A DNA stretch of 64,000 bases from Alphaproteobacteria bacterium (GTDB lineage: Bacteria; Pseudomonadota; Alphaproteobacteria; DSM-16000; Inquilinaceae). The position numbers and the translations under genes are program-made. The notes under the pieces are model-generated. The model saw only the letters and a list, made by a program, of their open reading frames with translations, ran no database searches and was not told the origin of the DNA. The stretch lies in the NCBI GenBank assembly GCA_028277405.1, contig JANQGH010000062.1:78216-142215 (forward strand). The letters are read 5' to 3'. Of this stretch, positions 43,295 to 51,091 are shown piece by piece (the first letter of the stretch is position 1; the number at the start of each line of letters is the position of its first letter).

Positions 43295-44605
43295 TCAATA
43301 GGTGGCCGGGCCCAGAACCAGGTCCGGCAGGAAGGTGACGATGGGCGAATAGAACGTGACCAGCGCCAACAGCGCAATCATGCCGATCAGGAAAGGCAAT
43401 GTGCCGCGCATGACCTCGCCCACCGGGGCCTTGGCGATGCCGGCCATGACGAACAGGTTCAGGCCGATGGGCGGGGTTAAGAGCGCCAGCTCGATGTTCA
43501 TGATCAGCACGATGCCGTAATGCACGCGGGAGATTTCCAGCGCGGCCAGGATCGGCAAGGTCAGCGGCACCGTGATCAGGGTGATCGAATAGCCCTCCAG
43601 GATCATGCCCAGCAGGATCAAGGTGACGTTCATGATCAACAGGAACAGCCAAGCGGGCAGGCCCAGATCGACGACGGCGGCGACGAGGTCCGCCGCTAGG
43701 CCGGACCGTGCGATCCAGTGGGACAGCAACAGGGCCGAGCCGACGATCAGCATGACCGAGCCCGTGCTTTCGACCGACTGGCGGATCAGGCCGGGCACCT
43801 CGCGCGGGGTGGCACCGCGATAGACGAACAAGGTCACCAGCAGCGCCAGAATGGCCGACAGGGCCGCCGCCTCGGTGATCGTGACCAGGCCGCCATAGAT
43901 GCCGCCCAAAACCACGAACGGCACCGACAGGGCGGGCATGGCCCAGATTGTGGTGCTGACAATGCCGCGCTGATCCGGTTCCGGCGTTTCGTCCTGGGCC
44001 TCCGGCGCTGACCGTTGGGACCGGGCGCGCACCACGATGATGCCGGCGATCAACAGGGCCTGCAGCAGGCCGGGCACAACGCCGGCCAGGAACAGGCGCG
44101 GCACCGAGGTTTCGGAGATCAGGCCGTAGACGACGAGCGGCAGGCTGGGCGGGATCAGAATGCCCAGGGTCGCCGCCGTGCCGGTAAGCCCCAGCACGAA
44201 GGGCCGTCGATAGCCCTTGGAGACCAACAGCGGCACCGCCATCGTACCCATCGCCAGTGCGGTGGCGACCGACGAGCCGTTGATCGCCGCGAACAGGGCC
44301 GTCGCGGCGACAGTGGCGATCGGCAGGCCGCCCCGCACCCGCCTGAAGGCCAGATTGGCCCAGTCGAACAAAGCCTGGGCGATGCCGCCGCCCTTCATGA
44401 ACATCGCCGCCATGACGAAGAACGGAATGGCCATCAAGGTCGGGGCATTCAGATGGTCCAGCAGATGCTGGCCCAGCCCGGCGATCGAGTTGCCCTCGAT
44501 CAGCAGCAGCACGATCGCCACGGCGGCCAGCGCGATGAAGATCGGCACACCCAGGATTAAGAGCGCGAACAGGCCGATGAGGCCAAGGACGGCTTCGACG
44601 ATCAT
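43295..44605 (-). CDS. dctM: TRAP transporter large permease, DctM
   Basis: This 436-residue protein has about 12 membrane helices and the DctM family features LIEGNSIAGLGQHLLDHLN, NGSSVATALAMGTMAVP, LGILIPPSLPLVVYG and HYGIVLIMNIELALLTPPIGLNLFV. It is the sodium- or proton-coupled channel subunit for organic-acid uptake. Its ATG overlaps the stop of the small permease gene (ATGA). The translated start begins MIVEAVLGLIGL. Confidence 0.9.
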   Translation of the reverse strand: MIVEAVLGLIGLFALLILGVPIFIALAAVAIVLLLIEGNSIAGLGQHLLDHLNAPTLMAIPFFVMAAMFMKGGGIAQALFDWANLAFRRVRGGLPIATVAATALFAAINGSSVATALAMGTMAVPLLVSKGYRRPFVLGLTGTAATLGILIPPSLPLVVYGLISETSVPRLFLAGVVPGLLQALLIAGIIVVRARSQRSAPEAQDETPEPDQRGIVSTTIWAMPALSVPFVVLGGIYGGLVTITEAAALSAILALLVTLFVYRGATPREVPGLIRQSVESTGSVMLIVGSALLLSHWIARSGLAADLVAAVVDLGLPAWLFLLIMNVTLILLGMILEGYSITLITVPLTLPILAALEISRVHYGIVLIMNIELALLTPPIGLNLFVMAGIAKAPVGEVMRGTLPFLIGMIALLALVTFYSPIVTFLPDLVLGPATY

Positions 44606-45111
44606 TCGTTCGCCGCCTGCCAAAGGTGGGAATGGTCGGACGATCGGCCGGCCAAGACGCCGTAGATCGACTGGGCCGCGATGGACGCCATGCCGACCGG
44701 CAGGCAGAGATAGTAGATCCAAAGCGGGATGCGCCAGGTGCTGCTGGACCGCTCGTCCCAGCGGATCGCCTCCTCGACGACCAGAATGCCCGACCAGCAC
44801 AGAAGACCCGCCGTGGCCACGATGACGATCAGGGTCAGGCCGGTCATGAGCGCGCGCAGCCGGGGCGGTGCCGCATTCAAGAACAGGTCGACGCGGATGT
44901 GCGCTTGGTGCCGCGCGGTACGGCCGCCCGCGATCATGACGCCCCAAACGATCACCATAACGATGACGTCCAGCGCCCAATCCACGCGCAGGCCTGGCGC
45001 CACATAGCGCGCCAGCACCATATAGCAGGCGAGCGCCAGGGCGACGGCACCGCACAGCGCGATGGCGCCGCCCTCAACACGCGCCAGGGCATTCAACAGC
45101 GCCTTGGCCAT
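44602..45111 (-). CDS. dctQ: TRAP transporter small permease, DctQ
   Basis: This 169-residue protein has the DctQ pattern of four membrane helices. The first runs from about residue 12 (GGAIALCGAVALALACYMVL), and the conserved VWGVMIAGGRTARHQAHIRVD loop is present. It anchors DctM. It overlaps the dctM start and lies 29 bases after the binding-protein gene. Confidence 0.88.
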   Translation of the reverse strand: MAKALLNALARVEGGAIALCGAVALALACYMVLARYVAPGLRVDWALDVIVMVIVWGVMIAGGRTARHQAHIRVDLFLNAAPPRLRALMTGLTLIVIVATAGLLCWSGILVVEEAIRWDERSSSTWRIPLWIYYLCLPVGMASIAAQSIYGVLAGRSSDHSHLWQAANE

Positions 45112-45140
45112 GCCGCCTGCCCAGCTACGCTATCGAGATG

Positions 45141-46148
45141 CTATTGGGCGGAAACCTCGCGGGCCAGGGTCAGCGTCCCGTCGGAAATCCCCATCTCCGC
45201 GGCAACGTCATCGACGGTCGCCTGCAGCGCCGCCTGCGCCGTGGAGACCTCGTCGGGCGTCGGCGTGGTAAAGGCGATGCCGTTTTCCGCGTTGATTGCC
45301 TGGGCCTCTTCCTGGCGGCGGATGGCCTCCGCCCGCTCCGTCGCGATCGCCTGGTTCCACAGGTCGGTGAAGGTGGTGCGCTGGTCATCCGTCAGGCTGG
45401 CCCAGAAGCCGCGATTGACGATCGGCACGTAGTAAAGCGTCTGAACGTTGTCGAGAAAGCCGGAGCTGACCCCCGCCTCCCAAAGCTGGGCGCTGCGAAT
45501 GGTCTCGTTGGTGGTCAGAATGCCGTCGATGGTGCCCTGTGACAGTGCGACCGGCACGTCGCCAAAGCTGATCACCACCGGGTCGGCGTCGAGCGTCTGG
45601 TAATGCGACAGGATCGCCGCCCCGCCGGGAATGCGGATGCGCTGGCCGGCAATGTCGTCATAGGACGCGATTGGCTGATCGGCGCCGAAGGTGTGGGCGG
45701 AGCCCAAGAGCATCCAATGGCCGGGCACGGCCACGTCCAGCGTCTCGGCAATCTGCTGGCTGAGATCCTGGCCCAGCGGGCCGTCGACGATCTGGTTGAA
45801 CTGCTCCGCCGGAACGCCGGCGAACAGCGCCAGATCGAGCACCGACAGGTCCGGCACGAAGGGGCTGAGATAAACCGTCACCGGCACGGCCATGTCGACA
45901 TCGCCGCGCGCCACCGCCCTCGGCACGTCCCGGCCGCTGTAAAGCTGGCCATTGTCGAACAGCTCGCCCACCAGTTCGCCGTTCGTCGCCTCGCTGAGGT
46001 CGGACAGAAACTGCTGCAGCGTGATGTTGCGGATGTGGTTCTCGCCCGTGTTGACCGAGATGGTGAAGTCGGTCTGCGCCTGCGCCGCCATCGGCAAGGT
46101 TGCCAGACAGGTCCCCGCGATCAGGGTCGCGAACAGTCGATTGGCCAT
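45141..46148 (-). CDS. dctP: TRAP transporter binding protein, DctP
   Basis: This 335-residue secreted solute-binding protein has a signal peptide (FATLIAGTCLATLPMAAQAQ, cut near residue 24) and the DctP family fold. It has SVNTGENHIRN at the start and the IRIPGG motif, whose Arg normally holds a carboxylate. That fits a dicarboxylic acid ligand. ATG 46148 has GGGAGG upstream. It is first in the leftward operon and divergent from the CoA-transferase gene. Confidence 0.88.
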   Translation of the reverse strand: MANRLFATLIAGTCLATLPMAAQAQTDFTISVNTGENHIRNITLQQFLSDLSEATNGELVGELFDNGQLYSGRDVPRAVARGDVDMAVPVTVYLSPFVPDLSVLDLALFAGVPAEQFNQIVDGPLGQDLSQQIAETLDVAVPGHWMLLGSAHTFGADQPIASYDDIAGQRIRIPGGAAILSHYQTLDADPVVISFGDVPVALSQGTIDGILTTNETIRSAQLWEAGVSSGFLDNVQTLYYVPIVNRGFWASLTDDQRTTFTDLWNQAIATERAEAIRRQEEAQAINAENGIAFTTPTPDEVSTAQAALQATVDDVAAEMGISDGTLTLAREVSAQ

Positions 46149-46294
46149 TGGTTTCCTCCCCAAACATGCCGGCCGCCGTGTCTCGTTCTTCTGGCAGGGT
46201 TTCCGCGGATGTGCCCGCCGGCTTCCCACCAGGCTTCCCGTCAGTCTCTCTGTCAATCCTTGGGGCGCTTCCACCCCCGACGGTCGATCGGTTT

Positions 46295-46336
46295 GTTGAC
46301 TTTGTCCGGACAAACGGTCAAAGTCAAGGTCAAATG
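46295..46336. promoter_or_regulatory. Palindromic operator candidate between TRAP and CoA-transferase genes
   Basis: A perfect 14-base palindrome, TTTGTCCGGACAAA, lies at 46301-46314. It is flanked by TTGAC (46295-46299) and GTCAA, giving a wider dyad, and GTCAA-type repeats follow up to 46333. The GT-CCGG-AC core fits the generic GntR operator. The site is 40 bases upstream of the CoA-transferase start and about 150 bases upstream of dctP, so it could control both arms. Confidence 0.6.
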
Positions 46337-46354
46337 AAACGGGGTGGTTAGGCC

Positions 46355-47554
46355 ATGGGCCTGTTGTCGGGGGTGCGGATTTTGTCGGTGGAGCAGTACG
46401 GCGCCGGCCCGTTCGGCACCCAGGCGCTGGCCGATCTGGGTGCCGAGGTCATCAAGATCGAAAACCCCGGCGATGGCGGCGACGTCTCGCGCTCGCTCGG
46501 CCCCTTCTTTGCCGAGGACTTGCCGGAAACGGCCGACAGCCTGTTCTACGCCGCCGTCAACCGCAACAAGCGCTCCATCGCCTTGGACCTGTCGCGCGAC
46601 GAGGGGCGGGCCGTCCTGCATCGCCTGCTGGACGGTGCGGACGCCGTGGCCTGCAATCTGCGCGGCGACGTGCCCGGCCGGCTGGGCCTGACGTACGAGA
46701 CCCTGGGCGCGATCAAGCCGTCGATCGTCTGCTGTCACTTGACCGCCTATGGCCGCACGGGCTCGCGCGCGACCTGGCCCGGCTATGACTATCTGATCCA
46801 GGCGGAAGCCGGCTATTTCGACCTGAATGGCGAGCCGGACAGCCCGCCCTCGCGCTTCGGCCTGTCGATCGTCGACTTCATGACCGGCTATGCCATGGCG
46901 CTGGCCCTGGTCTCCGCGATCCTGCGCGCGCTGTCGACCGGCAAAGGCCAGGACGTGGATGTCAGCCTCTACGATGTCGGCGTCGCCAACCTGAACTATC
47001 TGGCCTCTTGGGCGATGAACGCCGGCTACGCACCGACGCGCCAGCCCCGCTCGGCCCACCCGTCGCTGACGCCATGCCAGCTTTACCGGACGGCCGATGG
47101 TTGGCTCTACATCATGGCCAACAAGGAGAAGTTCTGGTCGATCCTGTGCGATCGCATCGGCCGGCCGGACCTTGCCGCCGACCCGCGCTTCGCCAGATTC
47201 GCCGACCGGCTAAAACACCGCGATACGCTGACGGATTTGTTGGACGAAGCGCTGGGCCAGGACACGACGCAAAGCTGGATCACGCGCCTGTCCGGCGCGG
47301 TGCCTTGCGCGCCGGTCAACAGCGTGGCGGAGGCCCTGTCCTCGCCCTTTCTGGCGGAAAGCGGCATGGCCCAACCGATCGGCCCCGACGCCTGGCAGCC
47401 CTATCGCATCATGGGCAACCCCATCCGCTCCGCCGAACCGCCGGAAAACCGCCCGCCCCCAACGCTCGGCGAGGACACAGACAGCCTTTTGGCCGCGGCC
47501 GGGCTCGGCGCCGCCGACATCAAGGGGCTACGCGACAGTGGCGTGATTGCCTAG
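46355..47554 (+). CDS. Class III CoA-transferase (CaiB/BaiF)
   Basis: This 399-residue protein is a formyl-CoA transferase-like family III enzyme. The catalytic Asp is D174 in GLSIVDFMTGY. The start (VRILSVEQYGAGPFGTQALADLGAEVIKIE) and GKGQDVDVSLYDV are family marks. In such pathways it moves CoA from succinyl-CoA to a dicarboxylate (mesaconate, itaconate, citramalate) or to 3-sulfinopropionate. It is divergent from the TRAP operon and followed eight bases later by the GntR gene. Confidence 0.85.
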   Translation: MGLLSGVRILSVEQYGAGPFGTQALADLGAEVIKIENPGDGGDVSRSLGPFFAEDLPETADSLFYAAVNRNKRSIALDLSRDEGRAVLHRLLDGADAVACNLRGDVPGRLGLTYETLGAIKPSIVCCHLTAYGRTGSRATWPGYDYLIQAEAGYFDLNGEPDSPPSRFGLSIVDFMTGYAMALALVSAILRALSTGKGQDVDVSLYDVGVANLNYLASWAMNAGYAPTRQPRSAHPSLTPCQLYRTADGWLYIMANKEKFWSILCDRIGRPDLAADPRFARFADRLKHRDTLTDLLDEALGQDTTQSWITRLSGAVPCAPVNSVAEALSSPFLAESGMAQPIGPDAWQPYRIMGNPIRSAEPPENRPPPTLGEDTDSLLAAAGLGAADIKGLRDSGVIA

Positions 47555-47562
47555 TCCGTGCC

Positions 47563-48300
47563 ATGACCGCGCCCATGGCCAGCGACTCACCGCTTTTCAA
47601 ACGGCTTGCCGGCGACCTGTCGGACGCCATCGCGCGTGGCACGTTCAAGATCGGCGAGCCCTTGCCGACCGAAATGGAGCTGATGGCCCGCTATGGCGTC
47701 TCGCGCCACACGGTGCGCGCCGCCTTGCGCGAGCTGAAGACCTTGGGCGTGGTCACCGCCCGGCGCGGCATCGGCACCATCGTGAAGCGTGCCGACCCGG
47801 CCGCGTCCTATGTCGAGCAATACTCGTCGGTCGACGAGCTGTTCACCTTCGCCGCCGGCCGGCCTGTCGTGCCGCAAAGCGTGCGCTGGACGGTCATCGA
47901 CGATGCAGGCGCCCGCCGCCTGGGCCTGCCCGCCGGCCGCCGCGCCCTCGTGATCGAGGGTCTGCGCTTTGGCGGCGGCGACCAGCCTGTTGCCTTCGTC
48001 CGCATCCATCTCGACCAGCGCTACGGCCGCATCGCCGACCAGCTCGACGGCCTGCAAACCTCCGTCGCCGAACTGCTGGAACAGGAATTCGCCCTGCGCA
48101 TCGGCCGCATCGAACAGGAAATCGACAGCGCCCTGATCGACCCCGGCATGGCCAAGATCCTGAGCGTCGCCGCAGGCACTCCGGCCCTCAAGATCATCCG
48201 CTGGTACTACGCCACCGGCCAACAACCGATCGAAATCGCCGAGAGCCTGTACCCGCATGGACGGTTTGTTTACCGGAACGAGTTGGTGCGGTCTGGGTAG
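47563..48300 (+). CDS. GntR family regulator with UTRA domain (HutC subfamily)
   Basis: This 245-residue repressor has a winged helix (about 10-75, with GEPLPTEMELMARYGVSRHTVRAALREL) and a UTRA ligand domain (about 90-240). Such proteins are released from DNA by a pathway intermediate. It is coded right behind the CoA-transferase and probably binds the palindrome near 46301. The ATG at 47563 fits the domain start; an open frame reaching back into the CoA-transferase is not coding. Confidence 0.88.
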   Translation: MTAPMASDSPLFKRLAGDLSDAIARGTFKIGEPLPTEMELMARYGVSRHTVRAALRELKTLGVVTARRGIGTIVKRADPAASYVEQYSSVDELFTFAAGRPVVPQSVRWTVIDDAGARRLGLPAGRRALVIEGLRFGGGDQPVAFVRIHLDQRYGRIADQLDGLQTSVAELLEQEFALRIGRIEQEIDSALIDPGMAKILSVAAGTPALKIIRWYYATGQQPIEIAESLYPHGRFVYRNELVRSG

Positions 48301-48564
48301 ACAGAGCGAGCGGCCCCAGCAGCTGTGTAAGAGTATCGCGGCACCGTTAAGCGAAGTGGGCCGAACTGAAGCTTTGGGCCAGTGCTTGGGGCTTGGCGGG
48401 CAAGCTTCGTCCTTGGGGTGACGGGGCTTCCCTGGCTGAGCCGATGGTGTTCCGTTGGAAGGCAGGACGTGGAGAAATCGGCGCCACCGCCTTTGCTCGC
48501 GCTGCCGCTTTTTGTTACCGTGTATGATTAGTTGAAAAACTAGCCGCAACCAGGGAGGCCGATC

Positions 48565-48972
48565 ATGAGAAGACTTGCAGTCGCTTGTCTGTTCGCGACA
48601 ACTCCGGCATGGGCACAAGCTGATCTGTCGACATGTTCGTTTCCCTCGGGGTTCAGTGTTGCGAACGTGGCCAGCTCCGATCCTTACGGTGGCGTCTGGG
48701 TCGGTTCATGGGATGGAAGACTCACCCACACCCTGATTGTCGACCAGGTCAATGGCGCCACAGCCCACGGATATTACGTAGTCGATGACTACGCTCCCTG
48801 GGGCGTTGACGCAGGCTGTTGGGAATTCGATGGGGAAATCAGCGAAGGGAGCCTTGTGATCAACTTCGGCACCGCTGTCGTAGTGACTTACAACCAAGAC
48901 GGCGATGATCTCACCGCATCTTGGTGGTCGTCAAACACCGGCGGGACGCCCGGCGCCTTGACGCGTCAGTGA
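48565..48972 (+). CDS. Secreted hypothetical protein
   Basis: This 135-residue protein has a signal peptide (LAVACLFATTPAWAQA) and a beta-rich mature part (GGVWVGSWDGRLTHTLIVDQ, GYYVVDDYAPWG, VVVTYNQDGDDLTASWWS). The start follows GGGAGG. It ends four bases before the first phage gene on the other strand, so it lies at the prophage edge and could belong to either side. No family recognised. Bases 48301-48564 before it contain no gene that I can support. Confidence 0.65.
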   Translation: MRRLAVACLFATTPAWAQADLSTCSFPSGFSVANVASSDPYGGVWVGSWDGRLTHTLIVDQVNGATAHGYYVVDDYAPWGVDAGCWEFDGEISEGSLVINFGTAVVVTYNQDGDDLTASWWSSNTGGTPGALTRQ

Positions 48973-48976
48973 ACAC

Positions 48977-49270
48977 TCAAGGGGTCTCCCCCTCTGGCCG
49001 CAACAGGATGTTTTCGATGCGCTCCACCTGAGACGATAGGCCGTCTATCTGACGGCCGATGCGCGTTTCAACGGCGTTCAGGGCCTCGGTGAAGTTTTCC
49101 AGCGAGCGTTCGACCTGCTCCTCGAGCTGGCCGATGCGGTATTCGTTCTGGTCGATGCGCGCCTCTTGCCGCACACCCCAGACCAGCAGCACGACGAGCA
49201 TGCCGAACAGGGTCAGCACATTGCCGGCCGTGACCGTACCGTCCCAATGCAGGCGTTTGCTGGTCGCCAT
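48977..49270 (-). CDS. Phage-associated membrane coiled-coil protein
   Basis: This 97-residue protein has one membrane helix (about 17-34, VLTLFGMLVVLLVWGV) and then a heptad-rich coil (QNEYRIGQLEEQVERSLENF). This N-in, coil-out form resembles inner-membrane spanin or similar phage membrane proteins, but a specific family is not recognised. It is the last gene of the minus-strand phage block. It begins where the next gene's stop ends. Confidence 0.5.
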   Translation of the reverse strand: MATSKRLHWDGTVTAGNVLTLFGMLVVLLVWGVRQEARIDQNEYRIGQLEEQVERSLENFTEALNAVETRIGRQIDGLSSQVERIENILLRPEGETP

Positions 49271-49564
49271 CTAACTCTCCGTTCCGCGCGCAGACACGGC
49301 CCTGCAGCCTTGCGGGAAGGCAGTGATCAGGCACGAGGCGCTGGCATCCGGCGGATGACCGACGAGCAAGCCGGCCTCGCCGCGGCAGTAGAGCGTGAAC
49401 GCCACGCCCGAGGGCGCGACCAGCGCGTCGTGATACTCCCAGCCATTGGCCGCCAGCCAATGCAAGGCATCCTGTGTCGGCCGGCAATTGGGGACTTGCG
49501 CCGAGACCGGCTGAGACAGCGCGGCCGCGATGGTCGCCATTGCCAGGGCCCGCGCCGGTTTCAC
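49271..49564 (-). CDS. Small secreted phage-associated protein
   Basis: This 97-residue protein has a signal sequence (MATIAAALSQPVSAQ) and three or four cysteines in the mature part (VPNCRPTQ, LYCRG, ASCLITAFPQGC), suggesting a small disulphide-bonded fold. Nothing else is recognised. Its start overlaps the stop of the lipoprotein gene by four bases, so they are translated together. Confidence 0.5.
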   Translation of the reverse strand: MKPARALAMATIAAALSQPVSAQVPNCRPTQDALHWLAANGWEYHDALVAPSGVAFTLYCRGEAGLLVGHPPDASASCLITAFPQGCRAVSARGTES

Positions 49565-50109
49565 GACAGGGACCCCGCCGCCGCGCGCAAGGCCAGATTG
49601 CTGTTTCGCATCTCCTGAAACGCCCAGTTCACCGTGCCGGTGGACAGGCGCTCGCCCGACGGCAGTGTCTGGACTTCAAGAACGAGGGCAACCATCCGTT
49701 CGTCCGGCAACAGGGCGGCGTTGGCCAGCGCCAGCAGGGCGTCGACATAGGTCAACTCGGTGCCGTCATCGTCGGCCGTGATGGCCCCCTCCAGCCGAAG
49801 CGCCGCGTTGACGGTGGCGGCGAGGCAGAGAAAGGCCGACAGTTCGCCGACCGTGCCATCCTCGACATCCAGCGCCACCAGCCGGCAGCCCTCCAGGGCC
49901 TGCTGGCCGGCATTGCTGGCCTCGACCATGGCGCGTGCCTGTTCCGGCGACACCTCGCCGGCGCCGATCGTCGCGGCGCCTTGATCATTCAGCGACGCGA
50001 GCAGCAGCGCGGCGGTCGCCAGCTCAACCCGTAGATCGCTCTGCCCCGTCCCAATGGACGCACAGCCCGCGACCAGAACGACCAGGAAAACCGGCAAAAG
50101 CCGCCTCAT
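49561..50109 (-). CDS. Phage-associated lipoprotein
   Basis: This 182-residue protein has a lipoprotein signal with lipobox VAGC near residues 13-16 (LLPVFLVVLVAGCASIG) and a helix-rich mature domain with two cysteines (EGCRLVALD, AFLCLAATV). It lies just after the holin-like gene. It could be an outer-membrane lysis protein, but it is longer than usual o-spanins. No family recognised. Confidence 0.5.
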   Translation of the reverse strand: MRRLLPVFLVVLVAGCASIGTGQSDLRVELATAALLLASLNDQGAATIGAGEVSPEQARAMVEASNAGQQALEGCRLVALDVEDGTVGELSAFLCLAATVNAALRLEGAITADDDGTELTYVDALLALANAALLPDERMVALVLEVQTLPSGERLSTGTVNWAFQEMRNSNLALRAAAGSLS

Positions 50110-50112
50110 CGC

Positions 50113-50319
50113 TCAGCCCTCCGGCGGCCGGTTGGGCACAGCATAGACCGTGATCGAGCCGATCACCGCGATGAGGACCGTGTAGATGGTCTCGGCCGCT
50201 GCCGCCTCGTCGCCGGCGAGCTGGATATGGCCCTGGCTCTGCAGCCAGATCAGCAGCGTGGTGATCGCGGCCACGATGAACTTCCGCGAGGCGCGAACCC
50301 AGTCGACAATCATGCGCAC
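50113..50319 (-). CDS. Holin-like small membrane protein
   Basis: This 68-residue protein has two hydrophobic stretches (about 13-27, KFIVAAITTLLIWLQS, and 44-62, TVLIAVIGSITVYAVP) and a basic N-terminus, the holin layout. AGGAGG sits nine bases before the GTG start; an ATG six bases later is an alternative. It would form the membrane hole that starts lysis. It lies after the tail genes, where phages keep holins. Confidence 0.6.
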   Translation of the reverse strand: MRMIVDWVRASRKFIVAAITTLLIWLQSQGHIQLAGDEAAAAETIYTVLIAVIGSITVYAVPNRPPEG

Positions 50320-50345
50320 GGTCTGTGCCCTCCTGTTCAGGCATC

Positions 50346-50370
50346 AAAAAAGCCGGCTCGAAGGCCGGCG
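50346..50370 (-). terminator. Rho-independent terminator after tail-fibre genes
   Basis: Bases 50352-50357 and 50364-50369 form a GCCGGC stem with a six-base loop. On the minus strand it is followed by six T (50351-50346). It lies between the tail-fibre end (50393) and the holin gene (50319), so it should stop most of the tail transcript there. Confidence 0.8.
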
Positions 50371-50392
50371 GGTGGTGGCGATTGGTGGCGGT

Positions 50393-51091
50393 CTAGGCGC
50401 CCTTGACTTCGGCGACCCACATGCCGCCGCCGTCGAAAAAACCAGCGACACCGAAATCGATCGCCATCGAGTACGACGTGACCGCCGGGGCGGCGCGACG
50501 ACCGACATAGACCACGTCGTCGGTTAGGATTTCGTCGTTGATCTCCGTTGTGATTCCGGCGCCCGGAGCAACCGGGTGCTTTTCGCCGCCCGCAAACACC
50601 ACGAGCAGTGAGTCCAGCGCGGTCGTCGTAATCGTCTCCAACAATCCACCGTTACGGTCCGCCTGATCCGGAACAATGTTGCCCAACGGGTCAGCGCCGT
50701 TGTAACTATTCAACTCAATCGCGACCAATTGCGTCGTGTCGCTGGTGCTCAGCGAGACGTCGAATGTCGTCGGGCCACTAGCGTCGGTGACGATCCAGTA
50801 GAGTTGGCCCTTGTGCCGATCGCCGGCACGATTGGCGGCAAAGCGGGCCAGCGTTTCCTCGGTGAGCGACGAACCGCCGGAGATAGATACGCCGGTCGCG
50901 TAGACGCTCGCAAAACCCTCCTTGTTGTACAGGCCGACCAACACCAGTCGTGGGCTGCTGACCGTGCCGAGCGTGACGCTGATCGGCGGGTTGCCGCCGC
51001 TGCCCGCGCCGCGCGTAACCTTGGTTATGACCGGCGGCCCACCTACCGCGACAGCCGGCTTGATCAGCGCGGGCAAGACGCGAGTGCTCAT
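50393..51091 (-). CDS. Phage tail-associated hypothetical protein
   Basis: This 232-residue protein has a beta-rich, low-charge sequence (ISVTLGTVSSPRLVLVGLYN, ATGVSISGGSSL). It ends the tail-fibre run and its ATG overlaps the fibre gene's stop. It is probably a fibre partner or receptor-binding tip; no family is recognised. Confidence 0.6.
   Translation of the reverse strand: MSTRVLPALIKPAVAVGGPPVITKVTRGAGSGGNPPISVTLGTVSSPRLVLVGLYNKEGFASVYATGVSISGGSSLTEETLARFAANRAGDRHKGQLYWIVTDASGPTTFDVSLSTSDTTQLVAIELNSYNGADPLGNIVPDQADRNGGLLETITTTALDSLLVVFAGGEKHPVAPGAGITTEINDEILTDDVVYVGRRAAPAVTSYSMAIDFGVAGFFDGGGMWVAEVKGA

Noticed and set aside
48301..48564. A possible tRNA attachment site at the prophage edge.
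   Set aside because: No cloverleaf or T-loop sequence was found in this gap.
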